From CBIHON01 sp966211965 (GTDB taxonomy: Bacteria > Pseudomonadota > Gammaproteobacteria > Burkholderiales > Burkholderiaceae_D): a stretch of 64,000 nucleotides of DNA. This document shows positions 17,250-26,724 of this stretch, piece after piece (the first letter of the stretch is position 1; each line of letters starts with the position of its first letter). The notes under the pieces are model-generated. The model was not told where the DNA came from and searched no databases. It saw nothing but the letters and a program-made list of their open reading frames with translations. The stretch covers positions 1 through 64,000 of the forward strand of contig CBIHON010000011.1 of assembly GCA_966211965.1 (NCBI GenBank), written 5' to 3'. Position numbers and translations under genes: made by a program.

Positions 17250-18503
17250 CTATAGGGTCGTATATTTCGGTATGGATGAAGGTTCACGCATGAGCCTCGC
17301 AAGAACAAGATTTTTCGACGAGTCGATCGGCGCGAAGACCGACTCCCAGGGCTTGCTGGCCTTAATCTCGCACAGCAAGCCCTGAGCGCTTAGGTTGCGC
17401 AGAAAGTGGTATAGCGCTTGCGCCACCGTTGAAAAGCCATTGGTAGTTTGCGTCATGCCACTAGGTGCCGTGAGCGCTTTATCGTCAAATGACGATCGCA
17501 CCCAATCTTCCACTTCTCTGACGCGGAATTCATTCCCGATCATGCAAAATTTGGCGAACACGCCGGTTTGCCACATGACCGGATGCATGCCAAGTGCGCT
17601 CTGTCCATCCGTCGTTTGCATCAGGTTTGGCGGTAGCCTTGTAGGGGCCAATCCAATTTGGACGCAATGAAGCGCAACGCGCAATTCGAGATCGAGATTG
17701 CGAACTTGCACAATCCGCTTTGCGATTGGCAATCTGCGCAGGTTGGCCGCTAAATTTTCTGCGCGTTCCAGCAGCTTATCTGCGTTGGCCAACTTCCGGG
17801 ATGGTAGGCTGTTCATCGATATTTTTGGAACACGTTGCACCGCTTCTGGCACGAATATTCTTGTCGACATTGTCAGTAAATGACACATGTCGGCACGGAC
17901 GTAGGCTTCATGCTGGTTGTGGAGCCATTGCCATCGATTGCGATCGCCGATCGCCGCGTTGATCATCGAAGTTGAGGCGTTTGTCGGCAGATTGCTGAGG
18001 TCAATTTCTACCGTGGACAGGTATCGATTTCGAAGTTCGGCAATTTTGTCCGGCGGTACCTGATGCCGAAAATACACTTCTACCGCAACACGGCCATAAT
18101 CGGTGGTGAAGAGCAGGTCAGGTTTGATCGTACCGAGATCGGCTTCGATTTCGACGGATTTGATTTTCAGCCGATAACTTGGTTGATATCGCCAGTACAG
18201 TTCGTGCATAACACCGTCTGCCGATTCGGTTTCTGCTCGTACTTCGAAGGGAGGAAGAATTAACTCCGGCAATTTCGCTACTTGCTGCTTGGCATACAAA
18301 TGAACGAGTGTTTCTGGTTGTGGATTGCAATTGACGTCATCGGCCGCGTGGGCGAAATGATGATCAAGAATCTCGCCTTTTTTGGCGATGAGGGCGCGCC
18401 CGCATAAAAAGCATGTGCATTTGCAAGGAAGGCCGCGCTCCACGCTATCGACATGCCAGAGTTCCCCATCGCGAACGCCATAAAGAATTTGAGATGAGGA
18501 CAT
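17250..18503 (-). CDS. CoiA-like nuclease-domain protein, transposon cargo
   Basis: A 417-residue protein of the CoiA competence-protein type. A treble-clef-like zinc site is visible (C31-x2-C34 with H49-x2-H52), followed by a restriction-like nuclease core (IKPDLLFTTDYGRVAVEVYF; acidic PD and VEV positions of a PD-(D/E)xK-like fold). The C-terminal half is not recognised. CoiA is a competence factor in Gram-positives, but related nuclease proteins are scattered in mobile elements of Gram-negatives. A small gene lies 60 bp upstream in the same direction behind a palindrome, so the two may be one unit. Confidence 0.7.
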   Translation of the reverse strand: MSSSQILYGVRDGELWHVDSVERGLPCKCTCFLCGRALIAKKGEILDHHFAHAADDVNCNPQPETLVHLYAKQQVAKLPELILPPFEVRAETESADGVMHELYWRYQPSYRLKIKSVEIEADLGTIKPDLLFTTDYGRVAVEVYFRHQVPPDKIAELRNRYLSTVEIDLSNLPTNASTSMINAAIGDRNRWQWLHNQHEAYVRADMCHLLTMSTRIFVPEAVQRVPKISMNSLPSRKLANADKLLERAENLAANLRRLPIAKRIVQVRNLDLELRVALHCVQIGLAPTRLPPNLMQTTDGQSALGMHPVMWQTGVFAKFCMIGNEFRVREVEDWVRSSFDDKALTAPSGMTQTTNGFSTVAQALYHFLRNLSAQGLLCEIKASKPWESVFAPIDSSKNLVLARLMREPSSIPKYTTL

Positions 18504-18562
18504 TGAGTCGATCTGGCTCGATCAGCCGACGGTATAAATTCGATGGGTGACGACTTCAGCGC

Positions 18563-18778
18563 TTAGGACACCCATTCATCGACAGGGATTTGAGGGTAAT
18601 CACGAGGATGCCGAAGTGGCTTTCTTGCAGCCGCTTCCAGTCGCGCCCTGGCCCGTGCATCCAACCGCGGAATGCCTTTCATTGAAATCGTGAAAACACG
18701 TCCGGGTCCTGGTTCCTCAGCGAGAGTCGGCACTTCTGCAGCTCTCTCAGGCGTTCGTCGCGTCGGTGACGTGGCCAT
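18563..18778 (-). CDS. Small protein upstream of the CoiA-like gene
   Basis: A 71-residue, Arg/Pro/Glu-rich product (MATSPTRRTPERAAEVPT; VFTISMKGIPRLDARARARL; IPVDEWVS). No family recognised. The start at 18778 has a GGGAAAG site; ATGs at 18781 and 18790 are alternatives. The 8-bp-arm palindrome at 18809-18833 lies just upstream, suggesting tight or autogenous control. Order and size recall an antitoxin or regulator placed before a nuclease, but this is inference only. Confidence 0.5.
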   Translation of the reverse strand: MATSPTRRTPERAAEVPTLAEEPGPGRVFTISMKGIPRLDARARARLEAAARKPLRHPRDYPQIPVDEWVS

Positions 18779-18808
18779 CATCTTTCCCATTGATTCATTT
18801 TCGACCTC

Positions 18809-18833
18809 AATAGAATACCGTATCTATTCTATT
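18809..18833. promoter_or_regulatory. Perfect palindrome upstream of the small cargo gene
   Basis: AATAGAAT-accgtatct-ATTCTATT, perfect 8-bp arms with a 9-nt centre, 19 bp upstream of the first possible ATG of the minus-strand small gene. Operator-like. Confidence 0.5.
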
Positions 18834-18944
18834 CAGAATCCGAAAAATGACGACTCTCCATTGAGGAGGGAGCTACCTGTTCCTCTGCCGGCAGAGCTAG
18901 TGTCGATCAAATACGTGATTGACTGATAAACCTTCGTTGAGGTA

Positions 18945-18950
18945 TTGACA
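18945..18950 (+). promoter_or_regulatory. Possible -35 element of the tnpA promoter
   Basis: A consensus TTGACA lies about 160 bp upstream of tnpA. The best -10 candidate 18 bp downstream (CAATGT) is weak, consistent with low basal transposase expression but not proof of a promoter. Confidence 0.3.
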
Positions 18951-19107
18951 ATAAACGGGAACGTGCTGCAATGTTCCTCCCTTGCTTTGCGTAACATGGT
19001 TGACTGATTACATTGCTATGAGCGGCATGCCGGACAGATCGCTGGTCGGGTGATTGGCGGCAGCCATCTTATACAAACACGTATCAATTTTCTCGGAGTC
19101 CTGCACC

Positions 19108-22100
19108 ATGGCGAGCATCGAACGAACAGCCTATCCTCGATTCCCACGTACGCTTACGCTCAAGGATCTGCAGACGTCGTTCACCCCGCGGCCGGAAGAA
19201 ACAGAATGGGCGCAAGCCTTCGCGCGCACGCCTGATCGCCGGCTGGCTCTCCTGGTGATGCTCAAGTGCTTCTTGTTTTTGCGGCACTTTCCCACAGTCG
19301 AAACGATCCCTGCCGAGGTGATCGAGCATATATCTGCAAGCCTTGGCATGCAGCCGGTTCAGCAAATCACTTATCCGGGCGCGCACACTGCGCTGTACCG
19401 TCACCATAAGGCGGTCCGTGAGCTGTTGGGGGTCAAACCCTACACCGATGCGCAAACGCGTTCGCTGGCGATCGGGATCGCGCAGGCGGCGGCTGGCGTC
19501 GTGGATACGCGTGTTGACATCATCAACATCACGATCGAAGAACTGGTGCGGCTCGGCTACGAGTTGCCGGCGTTTCGCACGCTCGACGATATTGCCGAAC
19601 AAGCGCATGTCGCTGCCGAAGCCGAGCTACACGACCGGATTGCCCAACGTTTGGAATCCAGCCAGCGCCAATGGCTGGATCAATTGCTGGAAACAGAATT
19701 GCCGGCGCGGCGTACGCTGTACAACCAGATCAAGCGATCGGCGAAAAAGGCGTCACGCAAGCACCTCGATCTGGTGCTCGACCAGTTGAACTGGCTCGAA
19801 TCGCTTCCCGATAGCGATACATTGCTCGACGGCGTGCCGGCTACCAAGCTGAAGCACATGGCGAACATGGCGTCAGTCCTTGACGCGGCCAACATGAAAG
19901 AATATCTGCCGGCCAAGCGGCACGCGTTGATACTGGCATTGATTCGGCAGATGCGCATCGGCGCGCGCGACGATATCGCAGAGATGTTCATTCGCCGGAT
20001 GGGCACGATTCACAAAAGCGCCAAGGAAGAACTCACTATTATCCAGGCCCGCCAGCGTGAATTGAGCGAGGAACTGGTCGCCACGCTTGAGCAGGTGGTG
20101 GAAATCCTGGCTGAAGGTCTTGACGATGCACGCACCGGCCAACGTGTACGCGAGCTGCTGGCGCCGCACGGTAACTTGGACAAGCTGCAGTCGGATTGCG
20201 AAGCGATTCGCGTCTGGAGCGGAGGAAATCACTTGCCGTTGCTGTGGAAGCCGTTCAAGTCATGGCGGGCTGCCATGTTCCAGATGGCGAAGGTACTGCG
20301 CTTTGTCGCGGCCACTGAAGACGGCCGCCTGCTCAAGGCCTTGGACACGATACTGGAAAACGAGCATCGCAAGACGGAATGGATCGCCGACGACGTCGAC
20401 CTGTCGTTTGCATCCGAGCGCTGGAAGAAGCTGGTGCGCCGATCGCATGGGCTGGGCAACCCGACGAACCGACGTTACCTCGAAGTCTGCGTCTTCAGCC
20501 ATTTGAGCGGCGAGCTACGTTGCGGTGATGTCTGCATTGAGGGTTCCGGCACGTTCGCCGATTACCGTGCCCAACTGGTACCGTGGGAGGAATGCGAACG
20601 CTTATTGCCGGCGTATTGCGAGCGCATCGGCATTCCGGCCGACGCGCAAGGCTTTGTCGATAATCTCAAGAAACTGTTGATGGATACTGCGGTACAGGTC
20701 GACAACGAATTCCCGCAGCATGCCGGCGACGTGACGATCAGTCCGAACGGCGAGCCAACCTTGAAGCGGGTAACAGCGCGCGAGATACCGCCATCGGCCA
20801 TCGCGCTGCAAGCGGCCATCGATAGCCGACTCGTGCCGCGCAACCTGCTGGACATCCTGGCTAACATCGAGCACTGGACGGGATTCACGCGCAATTTCGG
20901 CCCGCAATCAGGCGACGATCCGAAGTTGCGCAACGCGCGCGAGCGTTACCTGCTCACCGTGTTCGCGATGGGGTGCAATTTGGGACCCAACCAGGCGGCG
21001 CGGCATTTATCGAACGGCGTAACGCCGCACCAACTTTCGTATGTGAACCAGCGTCACATGGGCCTGGAGCAGCTGGACAATGCTTGCCGTGACTTGACCG
21101 AACTTTATCTGCGCCTCGATTTACCGAAGCTGTGGGGGGAAGGCAAGAAGGTAGCGGCCGACGGCACACAATATGACTTCTATGAGCAAAACCTTCTGGT
21201 TGGTATGCATTTCCGGTACCGTCGCATGGGCGCAGTGGCCTACCGGCATGTGGCCGATAATTACATCGCCGTATTCCGGAGTTTTATACCGCCAGGCGTG
21301 CTGGAAGCAATTTACGTCATCGAAGGCTTGTTGAAAGCCGGTTTGAGTGTCCAGGCCGACACGGTCTATTCGGATACGCACGGCCAGTCAGAAGCCGTCT
21401 TTGCATTTACCTACTTGAACGGCATTCAATTGATGCCGCGTATTCGCAATTGGAAGGATCTCCACTTCTATAAGGCGGAGAAGGATATCCGCTATAAACA
21501 TATCGACCGCCTGTTCAGCGCCGTGGTCGACTGGAAACTGATCCGCAACCATTGGAAAGATTTGATGCAGGTCGCGATCTCGATTCAGACCGGCCGCATC
21601 GTCTCGCCAATGTTGCTGCGCAAGTTGAGCCACGAGGGAAAGCATAACCGGCTGTTTGCTGCGGCGCATGAACTTGGACGAGTGCTGCGCACCGTGTATC
21701 TGCTGCGTTGGATTTCGCAAAAGGAGATGCGCCAGGAGGTGACGGCGACAACCAACAAGATCGAGTCGTACCATGCGTTCACCAAGTGGCTCGATTTTGG
21801 CGGCGACGTCATCAACGAGAACGATCCGAACGAGCAGCAAAAGCGGGTGCGCTACATCGACCTGGTGGCGTCGGCAGTGATCTTGCAGAATACCGTCGAT
21901 ATGATGCGCATCATGCAGGAACTGCACGCCGCCGGGGAGCCGGTGGCTGCGGCTGATGCAGCCTTTATGAGCCCTTACGGCACGACAGGCGTCAAACGCT
22001 TTGGCAACTATCATCTCGATTTGAAACGGCCTCCGGAAGCCTGGGTCAAGGAATCCTTGTTCCGGCAAGCCGTCAAACGCGCGAGGGCGGAAGTCGGCAA

Positions 22101-22137
22101 AGAACAGCACCCCGACACCAAGCCAGGAACAACATGA
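19108..22137 (+). CDS. tnpA: Tn3-family transposase TnpA
   Basis: A 1009-residue replicative DDE transposase, the normal length for Tn3-family TnpA. The N-terminus is the typical RTAYPRF block; the catalytic residues appear to be D685 (KVAADGTQ), D756 (VYSDTHGQ) and E886 (TNKIESYHAF), spaced much as in Tn3. The C-terminus ends with YIDLVASAVILQNTVDM as usual. It acts on the 51-bp terminal repeats. The start at 19108 has a GGAG site; the ORF extension to 19054 is not supported. Its stop overlaps the next gene by 4 bp (ATGA). The frame is intact, so the element may be active. Confidence 0.95.
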   Translation: MASIERTAYPRFPRTLTLKDLQTSFTPRPEETEWAQAFARTPDRRLALLVMLKCFLFLRHFPTVETIPAEVIEHISASLGMQPVQQITYPGAHTALYRHHKAVRELLGVKPYTDAQTRSLAIGIAQAAAGVVDTRVDIINITIEELVRLGYELPAFRTLDDIAEQAHVAAEAELHDRIAQRLESSQRQWLDQLLETELPARRTLYNQIKRSAKKASRKHLDLVLDQLNWLESLPDSDTLLDGVPATKLKHMANMASVLDAANMKEYLPAKRHALILALIRQMRIGARDDIAEMFIRRMGTIHKSAKEELTIIQARQRELSEELVATLEQVVEILAEGLDDARTGQRVRELLAPHGNLDKLQSDCEAIRVWSGGNHLPLLWKPFKSWRAAMFQMAKVLRFVAATEDGRLLKALDTILENEHRKTEWIADDVDLSFASERWKKLVRRSHGLGNPTNRRYLEVCVFSHLSGELRCGDVCIEGSGTFADYRAQLVPWEECERLLPAYCERIGIPADAQGFVDNLKKLLMDTAVQVDNEFPQHAGDVTISPNGEPTLKRVTAREIPPSAIALQAAIDSRLVPRNLLDILANIEHWTGFTRNFGPQSGDDPKLRNARERYLLTVFAMGCNLGPNQAARHLSNGVTPHQLSYVNQRHMGLEQLDNACRDLTELYLRLDLPKLWGEGKKVAADGTQYDFYEQNLLVGMHFRYRRMGAVAYRHVADNYIAVFRSFIPPGVLEAIYVIEGLLKAGLSVQADTVYSDTHGQSEAVFAFTYLNGIQLMPRIRNWKDLHFYKAEKDIRYKHIDRLFSAVVDWKLIRNHWKDLMQVAISIQTGRIVSPMLLRKLSHEGKHNRLFAAAHELGRVLRTVYLLRWISQKEMRQEVTATTNKIESYHAFTKWLDFGGDVINENDPNEQQKRVRYIDLVASAVILQNTVDMMRIMQELHAAGEPVAAADAAFMSPYGTTGVKRFGNYHLDLKRPPEAWVKESLFRQAVKRARAEVGKEQHPDTKPGTT

Positions 22138-22484
22138 GCGATTCAGACGATACGATCAAAACCGCCTACGGGCGGTTAGACCGGGCCGCACTGCGAGAAG
22201 TGCAGGATACGTACGACACGACGGCGCTTTTGCGCATGGTGGACGAGCTCGACGGATTGCTGGCTAGTGCGCGCGCCGAAGATGGCCTGCGCGACATGCT
22301 GCTGCGACTACACGGGATGGGGCATACGGTCATCAACGGGGCAGGAATGACCGTCACGGCTGATGAAGAAAGCTTGCCCGAATTGGTGTTTGACGTGATG
22401 GCAGAAATACAGCGGATGATTACGATACTGCGAGGCTGGAAGTCTGGTATTGAGCCGCTGGAGCGGCTCACGCCACGCGATTGA
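22134..22484 (+). CDS. tnpC: TnpC-like small protein, probable transposase regulator
   Basis: A 116-residue, mostly helical acidic protein translationally coupled to tnpA (ATGA). In Tn4651/Tn4652 a protein of similar size called TnpC is reported to limit transposase expression; size and position match here. Family assignment rests on context rather than on a motif. Confidence 0.6.
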   Translation: MSDSDDTIKTAYGRLDRAALREVQDTYDTTALLRMVDELDGLLASARAEDGLRDMLLRLHGMGHTVINGAGMTVTADEESLPELVFDVMAEIQRMITILRGWKSGIEPLERLTPRD

Positions 22485-22532
22485 TTCGATTTGACATCAA
22501 CTGGGGCAATGTAGCATAAAAGACGGTTTTTA

Positions 22533-22583
22533 TATTACTTTTAGACTTATGTGTCATTTCTGGCTTTATCTTGGCTTAATCCC
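22533..22583 (-). repeat. Right terminal inverted repeat of the Tn3-family transposon
   Basis: Reads GGGATTAAGCCAAGAT inward on the minus strand, 51 bp, 47 of 51 positions shared with the left repeat. It is followed immediately by the GTGTA target duplication at 22584-22588. Confidence 0.95.
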
Positions 22584-22799
22584 GTGTACGGCAGATTCGA
22601 CCCGAAGGGGATAGCCTATTTCCAGCAAGTCATCCGACAGATGAAGCGCAGTGGCTGTGATGCGGTCATCTTGGGATGCACCGAGATTCCCTTGATCATG
22701 AATGACGCAAATTCAGCGCTGCCGACGTTGGATTCCACGCGCCTGCTCGCGCGAGCCACGCTCTATCGTGCCATCGGCAATCGCGAAGCCGGGCTGTGA
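22584..22799 (+). pseudogene. Aspartate/glutamate racemase family, 3' part
   Basis: The frame begins in the duplicated GTGTA and reads VYGRFDPKGIAYFQ, directly continuing the MDELV at the left junction. It contains the second catalytic Cys motif (ILGCTEIPLI) and the normal C-terminus. Together with 8470-8966 it would encode about 235 residues. The product is not made because of the transposon and the earlier TAA. Confidence 0.9.
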
Positions 22800-22841
22800 C
22801 GGCAACGTTCGCATAAAGGGGGCGGGATAAAACGGGAAGAC

Positions 22842-24830
22842 TTAACCGGCCTCCAAAAAATTTTTCAACTTGTCCGCATGCGATTGGTGCCGCAGCTTGT
22901 TCATCGCGTTTTCTTCAATCTGCCGGATGCGTTCGCGCGACGCGTCGAATTGTCTGCCGATTTCTTCCAGCGTATGGGCGCGCGGCATCTCCAGGCCGTA
23001 ACGCATGCGCAGCACTTGCGCTTCGCGCGGCGTCAGCAAGCCCAGCATGTCCTTGACGATATTGCGCATGGAGGCCTGTACCGCGGCGTCTTCCGGCGTC
23101 AAGGCGGAGTTGTCTTCGATCAGGTCGCCGAGTTCGGTATCGCCGTCTTCTCCCATCGGCGTGGCCATCGACATCGGTTCCTTGGCGATGCTCAGGATTT
23201 CGCGGATCTTCGTTTCCGAGAGTTCCATTTTTGAGGCCAGTACCTTCGGATCCGGCATCGTGCCGGTTTCGTTCTGGATCTGGCGCGCAATCCGGTTCAT
23301 TTTGTTGATCGTTTCCATGACGTGCACCGGCACCCGGATGGTGCGGCCCAGGTCCGCGATCGCACGCGAGATCGCCTGGCGAATCCACCATGTTGCATAG
23401 GTCGAGAATTTGAAGCCGCGGCGGTATTCGAACTTGTCCACTGCTCTCATCAAACCGATGTTGCCTTCCTGGATCAGGTCGAGGAATTGCAAACCGCGGT
23501 TGGTGTATTTTTTCGCGATCGACACCACGAGGCGTAAATTCGCTTCGATCATCTCGTCCTTGGCGTGACGCACATGACGCTCCGCCGCCCTCATCTGGCG
23601 ATGGATGTTGCGCAAATCTTCGAGCGGCAGCGCCAGGCGTTCCTGCAGGGCGATCAGTTTGTTCTGTGCTTCTTTCACTAGCGCGGCATGGCGGCCGAGC
23701 GCGGCGCTATAGACATGGCCGGCGGCGATTTCCGCATCCACCCAGTGCAGGTTGGTTTCGTTGGCCGGAAAAACGGCGCTGAAGTACGCATGAGGCATGC
23801 CGGACTTATGGACGGCAATCTCCTGGATCGCTTTTTCGCTCTCACGCATCTGCTCGACCTGGCTGCGCAGCGAACTGCCGAGCTTGTCGATTGCTTTCGA
23901 TGCGAAGCGGATCGTCGACAACTCGCGGGAAATGACGGCCTGCGCTTCGGTGTACTGCCGTGAGCAATAGCCGTGCTGTTCGTAGGCTTGGCCCATCCTG
24001 TCGAAGGCGGCGGCGACGACGGAGAATTTCGATAATGCGGTTTCCTTCAGTTGCCGTAACTGCTTGGATGAGAGATCGGCGGTGTCTTCTTCGTCGGCGA
24101 TGCTCTCTTCCTCGTTTTCCGGCAGGCTCGCGTTTTCATCGTCTCCGTCTTGTCCGGCTTGGATTCCGGCGGTGGACAGATCGGCCAGCCCGTCCACGAA
24201 ATCGCTGATCTTCATCTCATCCCTGGCGATTTTTTCCGCTTCGATGAGAATCTCATGAATCGTCGCCGGGCATGCTGAGATGGCCTGGATCATTTCTTTC
24301 AGGCCGGCTTCGATGCGTTTGGCAATCTCGATTTCGCGTTCGCGCGTGAGCAATTTTGCCGTACCCATTTTGCGCATATACAGCCGCATCGGGTCCGTGG
24401 TACGGCCAAAATCCGCGTCGACGCCGGACAAGGCCGCTTCGATCGCCGTTTCGGCCTCGTCGTCAGCTGTGCTTGCGGCCACGGTGTCGGATAGCAAGAG
24501 AGACTCGGCATCCGGGATCTGCTCGTAGACGGCGATGCCCATTTCGGTCAGGCTGGAAATGACGCCGTCGAGAGCACTCGGCTCGGCGATGTCATCCGGC
24601 AAATGATCGATGATTTCGGCCTGAGTCAGGAAGCCGCGCGCTCTCCCCAGCGCCACCAGCGTCTTGATCTGCTGATAGTGGCTGTCGCGGGTCGTTTCGG
24701 GAATGTCGCCTTCGGACGGCAAGGTGCTTTTTATATTCTGGCTGCGGTGTTGCACACGGCTTTTGAAGGCCACAGCGGGTTCTGCCGACATGGCGGCATC
24801 CAGTGCTTTTGCTTCGGCTTTGGTAGTCAC
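22842..24830 (-). CDS. rpoD: RpoD-type sigma-70 factor, probably a second copy
   Basis: A 662-residue group 1 sigma factor. Region 1.1 at the N-terminus ([20 protein letters not shown]), region 1.2 ([11 protein letters not shown]), the non-conserved insert, a canonical region 2 ([33 protein letters not shown]), region 3, and region 4.2 ([20 protein letters not shown]). Region 4.2 differs from the usual helix ([22 protein letters not shown]), reading [22 protein letters not shown]. There is no dnaG or rpsU neighbour, as expected for the main rpoD locus in proteobacteria, so I infer a paralogue. Promoter preference should be close to the housekeeping consensus. Confidence 0.9.
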   Translation of the reverse strand: [662 protein letters not shown]

Positions 24831-25041
24831 TACCCCTGATTCCTAATAAAACAACTTCATGAAAAATTGCGAATTTGGAAATTTTTTGGATTTGGCCCGG
24901 AATTCCATGGTAAGGAGCACAGGGCATATTTCTCAATTCGACCCGTCCGATATGGGGATTGCCCTGCCAAATTCCAGCTCTTTACGGAAGATTTGTATAA
25001 AAGGATCCGGCAAATACGTCTTTTACAGCGGGATGAACTAC

Positions 25042-26112
25042 TCAATCATCCGGTATTGGCGTTCCTTGGACCGGCGTTTTTACCAATTGGATCGTCTGGG
25101 ACCGATAGGCAAGCTTGATGCCTTCTTGGGCAAAACGCCGTAGCAGCGCGAGGTTGATTGCCTGTTGAACATCCATATAGAGGTTGAAATCCGGGTTGGT
25201 CATGTTGTAGACCACTTCAAAAATCAAGGACGAGTCGGCATATTCCTTGAAGTGCGCCCGATCGAAACTGGTATTGGGTTGGGCCAGCACGACCTCGCGG
25301 ATAATCTGCGGGATCAGGCGGAGTTGCGCTTCCGTGGTCTCGTAGGTGACGCGGAGGTTGAAAGCGACGCGCCGGTTTTGCATGTGCTTGTAGTTGCGGA
25401 TACGGCTCTTCAACAAATCCGCGTTCGAAAAGATGACTTGCTCTCCTCCCAAGCTGCGCAGGCGCGTGGTTTTCAAACCGACGAAGTCGACCGTTCCCAT
25501 GATGTCATCGACGATAATGAAATCACCGACGACGAAGGGCTTGTCCAGCACGATCGAGAGCGAGGCAAAAATGTCGCCCAGGATATTTTGAACCGCCAGC
25601 GCCACCGCGATGCCGCCGATGCCGAGGCTGGCGACAAGCGTCGTGATATTGAAGCCCAGGTTGTCGAGGATCATCAGCACGATGATGAGCCACAAAGTCA
25701 GGCGTACGATAAAGCCGAGCGCCGCCGTGGAAGTCGTGCTCGCCACATCTTCGGCCGTCTTGCGCAAGCGGTAATACGCCAGCCAGTGCCGGACGCCATT
25801 GTCGCCCCAAAACGCGAGCTGAACCAGCAAGGCAACAATGGTGAAGCGTGAAACGGCAAGTTGCTTCTGTGGGGATAGGTCGAGAAAATAAGTGCTGAAG
25901 TAAAAAGCCACGATCATGACGAACACAACGTGGGTCGACGACAGCATTGCCACGAACACGTCATCCACGTGGGTTTGCGTGGCACGGGCAAAGGTCGACA
26001 AGCGCCGCACGACGAATATTTTTCCCGCATACATCAAGCCGGTTGCCGCCACAGTGACGGAAAGGGCAATCCCCCAGTTGAGCAGAGTGTTGTCCAGAAA
26101 AACCATTGTCAT
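25042..26112 (-). CDS. MscS-family mechanosensitive channel
   Basis: About 356 residues. Four or more N-terminal membrane segments lead into the pore-lining TM3 and the MscS beta domain: LVASLGIGGIAVALAVQNILGDIFASLSIVLDKPFVVGDFI, with the Gly/Ala packing pattern of the pore helix. The cytoplasmic alpha/beta domain completes the C-terminus. It releases solutes on hypo-osmotic shock. A GGAAGACA site supports the start at 26112; an upstream in-frame ATG at 26214 would add 34 residues. Confidence 0.9.
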   Translation of the reverse strand: MTMVFLDNTLLNWGIALSVTVAATGLMYAGKIFVVRRLSTFARATQTHVDDVFVAMLSSTHVVFVMIVAFYFSTYFLDLSPQKQLAVSRFTIVALLVQLAFWGDNGVRHWLAYYRLRKTAEDVASTTSTAALGFIVRLTLWLIIVLMILDNLGFNITTLVASLGIGGIAVALAVQNILGDIFASLSIVLDKPFVVGDFIIVDDIMGTVDFVGLKTTRLRSLGGEQVIFSNADLLKSRIRNYKHMQNRRVAFNLRVTYETTEAQLRLIPQIIREVVLAQPNTSFDRAHFKEYADSSLIFEVVYNMTNPDFNLYMDVQQAINLALLRRFAQEGIKLAYRSQTIQLVKTPVQGTPIPDD

Positions 26113-26298
26113 TGTCTTCCATGAATGAAGCCGCCGCAAAGACCTGGCAAGCCCGGCGGCTCGGATGTTGAGCGTGAGCCATTTCGTGGCATTCAACATA
26201 TCGACACCCGGCAACGAAAAATGGTTCTCTACCGGCTTGGCATGATTTCCGGTTTGCTATCACTGGGAGATGGCATCAAGGGCAGGAAGGTAGGGGAT

Positions 26299-26724
26299 CT
26301 AGCGCAGTTCGACCCCCATCTCGCTTGCTATGACCTGGATGTCATGATCGCTGATCTGGAAAATGCCGAATCGAAGTTGATACCCCCAGTTTCGATTGCC
26401 TGCCGAGAACTCCAAAACATCCAGAATCGGCTGAATTGGCGACTCATTGGCCTCGCTCCATGAAACGTCACGCCGGAACGGGCAAAATCCGCCGCCCATA
26501 TCGAACTGGTAGGGCTCGCCAGGCGGAACAATGCCGATGGCCGTGAATGCTTGTAATTTGCTTTTGCCGCCGAATTCGATCGTGGGCGAATAGTAGGCAA
26601 TCCGGTCTCCTGGCTTTACGCGACGCAACGGGGCGGCCTTGCCGTGGCAGACCTGCATAAAACCGCCCGCTCTGCCGCGACGCACATGTTCTGCCGAGGC
26701 TACGGCAATCCAGTTATTGCTCAT
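26299..26724 (-). CDS. EVE domain-containing protein
   Basis: A 141-residue single-domain protein of the EVE/PUA-like fold: NWIAVASAEHVRRGRAGGFMQV, then KPGDRIAYYSP, FTAIGIV and the Asp/Trp-rich middle. EVE domains are thought to read modified bases in DNA or RNA. Its start overlaps by 4 bp (ATGA) the stop of the VOC gene, so the two are co-translated. Confidence 0.85.
   Translation of the reverse strand: MSNNWIAVASAEHVRRGRAGGFMQVCHGKAAPLRRVKPGDRIAYYSPTIEFGGKSKLQAFTAIGIVPPGEPYQFDMGGGFCPFRRDVSWSEANESPIQPILDVLEFSAGNRNWGYQLRFGIFQISDHDIQVIASEMGVELR

Larger units (their letters stand above)
8967..22583 (+). mobile_element. Complete Tn3-family (Tn4651-like) transposon, 13,617 bp
   Basis: Bounded by 51-bp terminal inverted repeats (8967-9017 and 22533-22583; four mismatches at positions 4, 5, 20 and 39) and flanked by a 5-bp direct repeat GTGTA (8962-8966 and 22584-22588). 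It interrupts a racemase gene that rejoins in frame when one repeat copy is removed. The core genes are tnpA and tnpC at the right, and divergent tnpT/tnpS with an intervening resolution region at the left. This is the Tn4651/Tn4652 organisation, which uses a tyrosine recombinase rather than a serine resolvase. Cargo includes DUF4238, HNH-like, ars-type and CoiA-like genes plus remnants of other mobile elements. Intact ends and transposase suggest it may still move. Confidence 0.95.
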
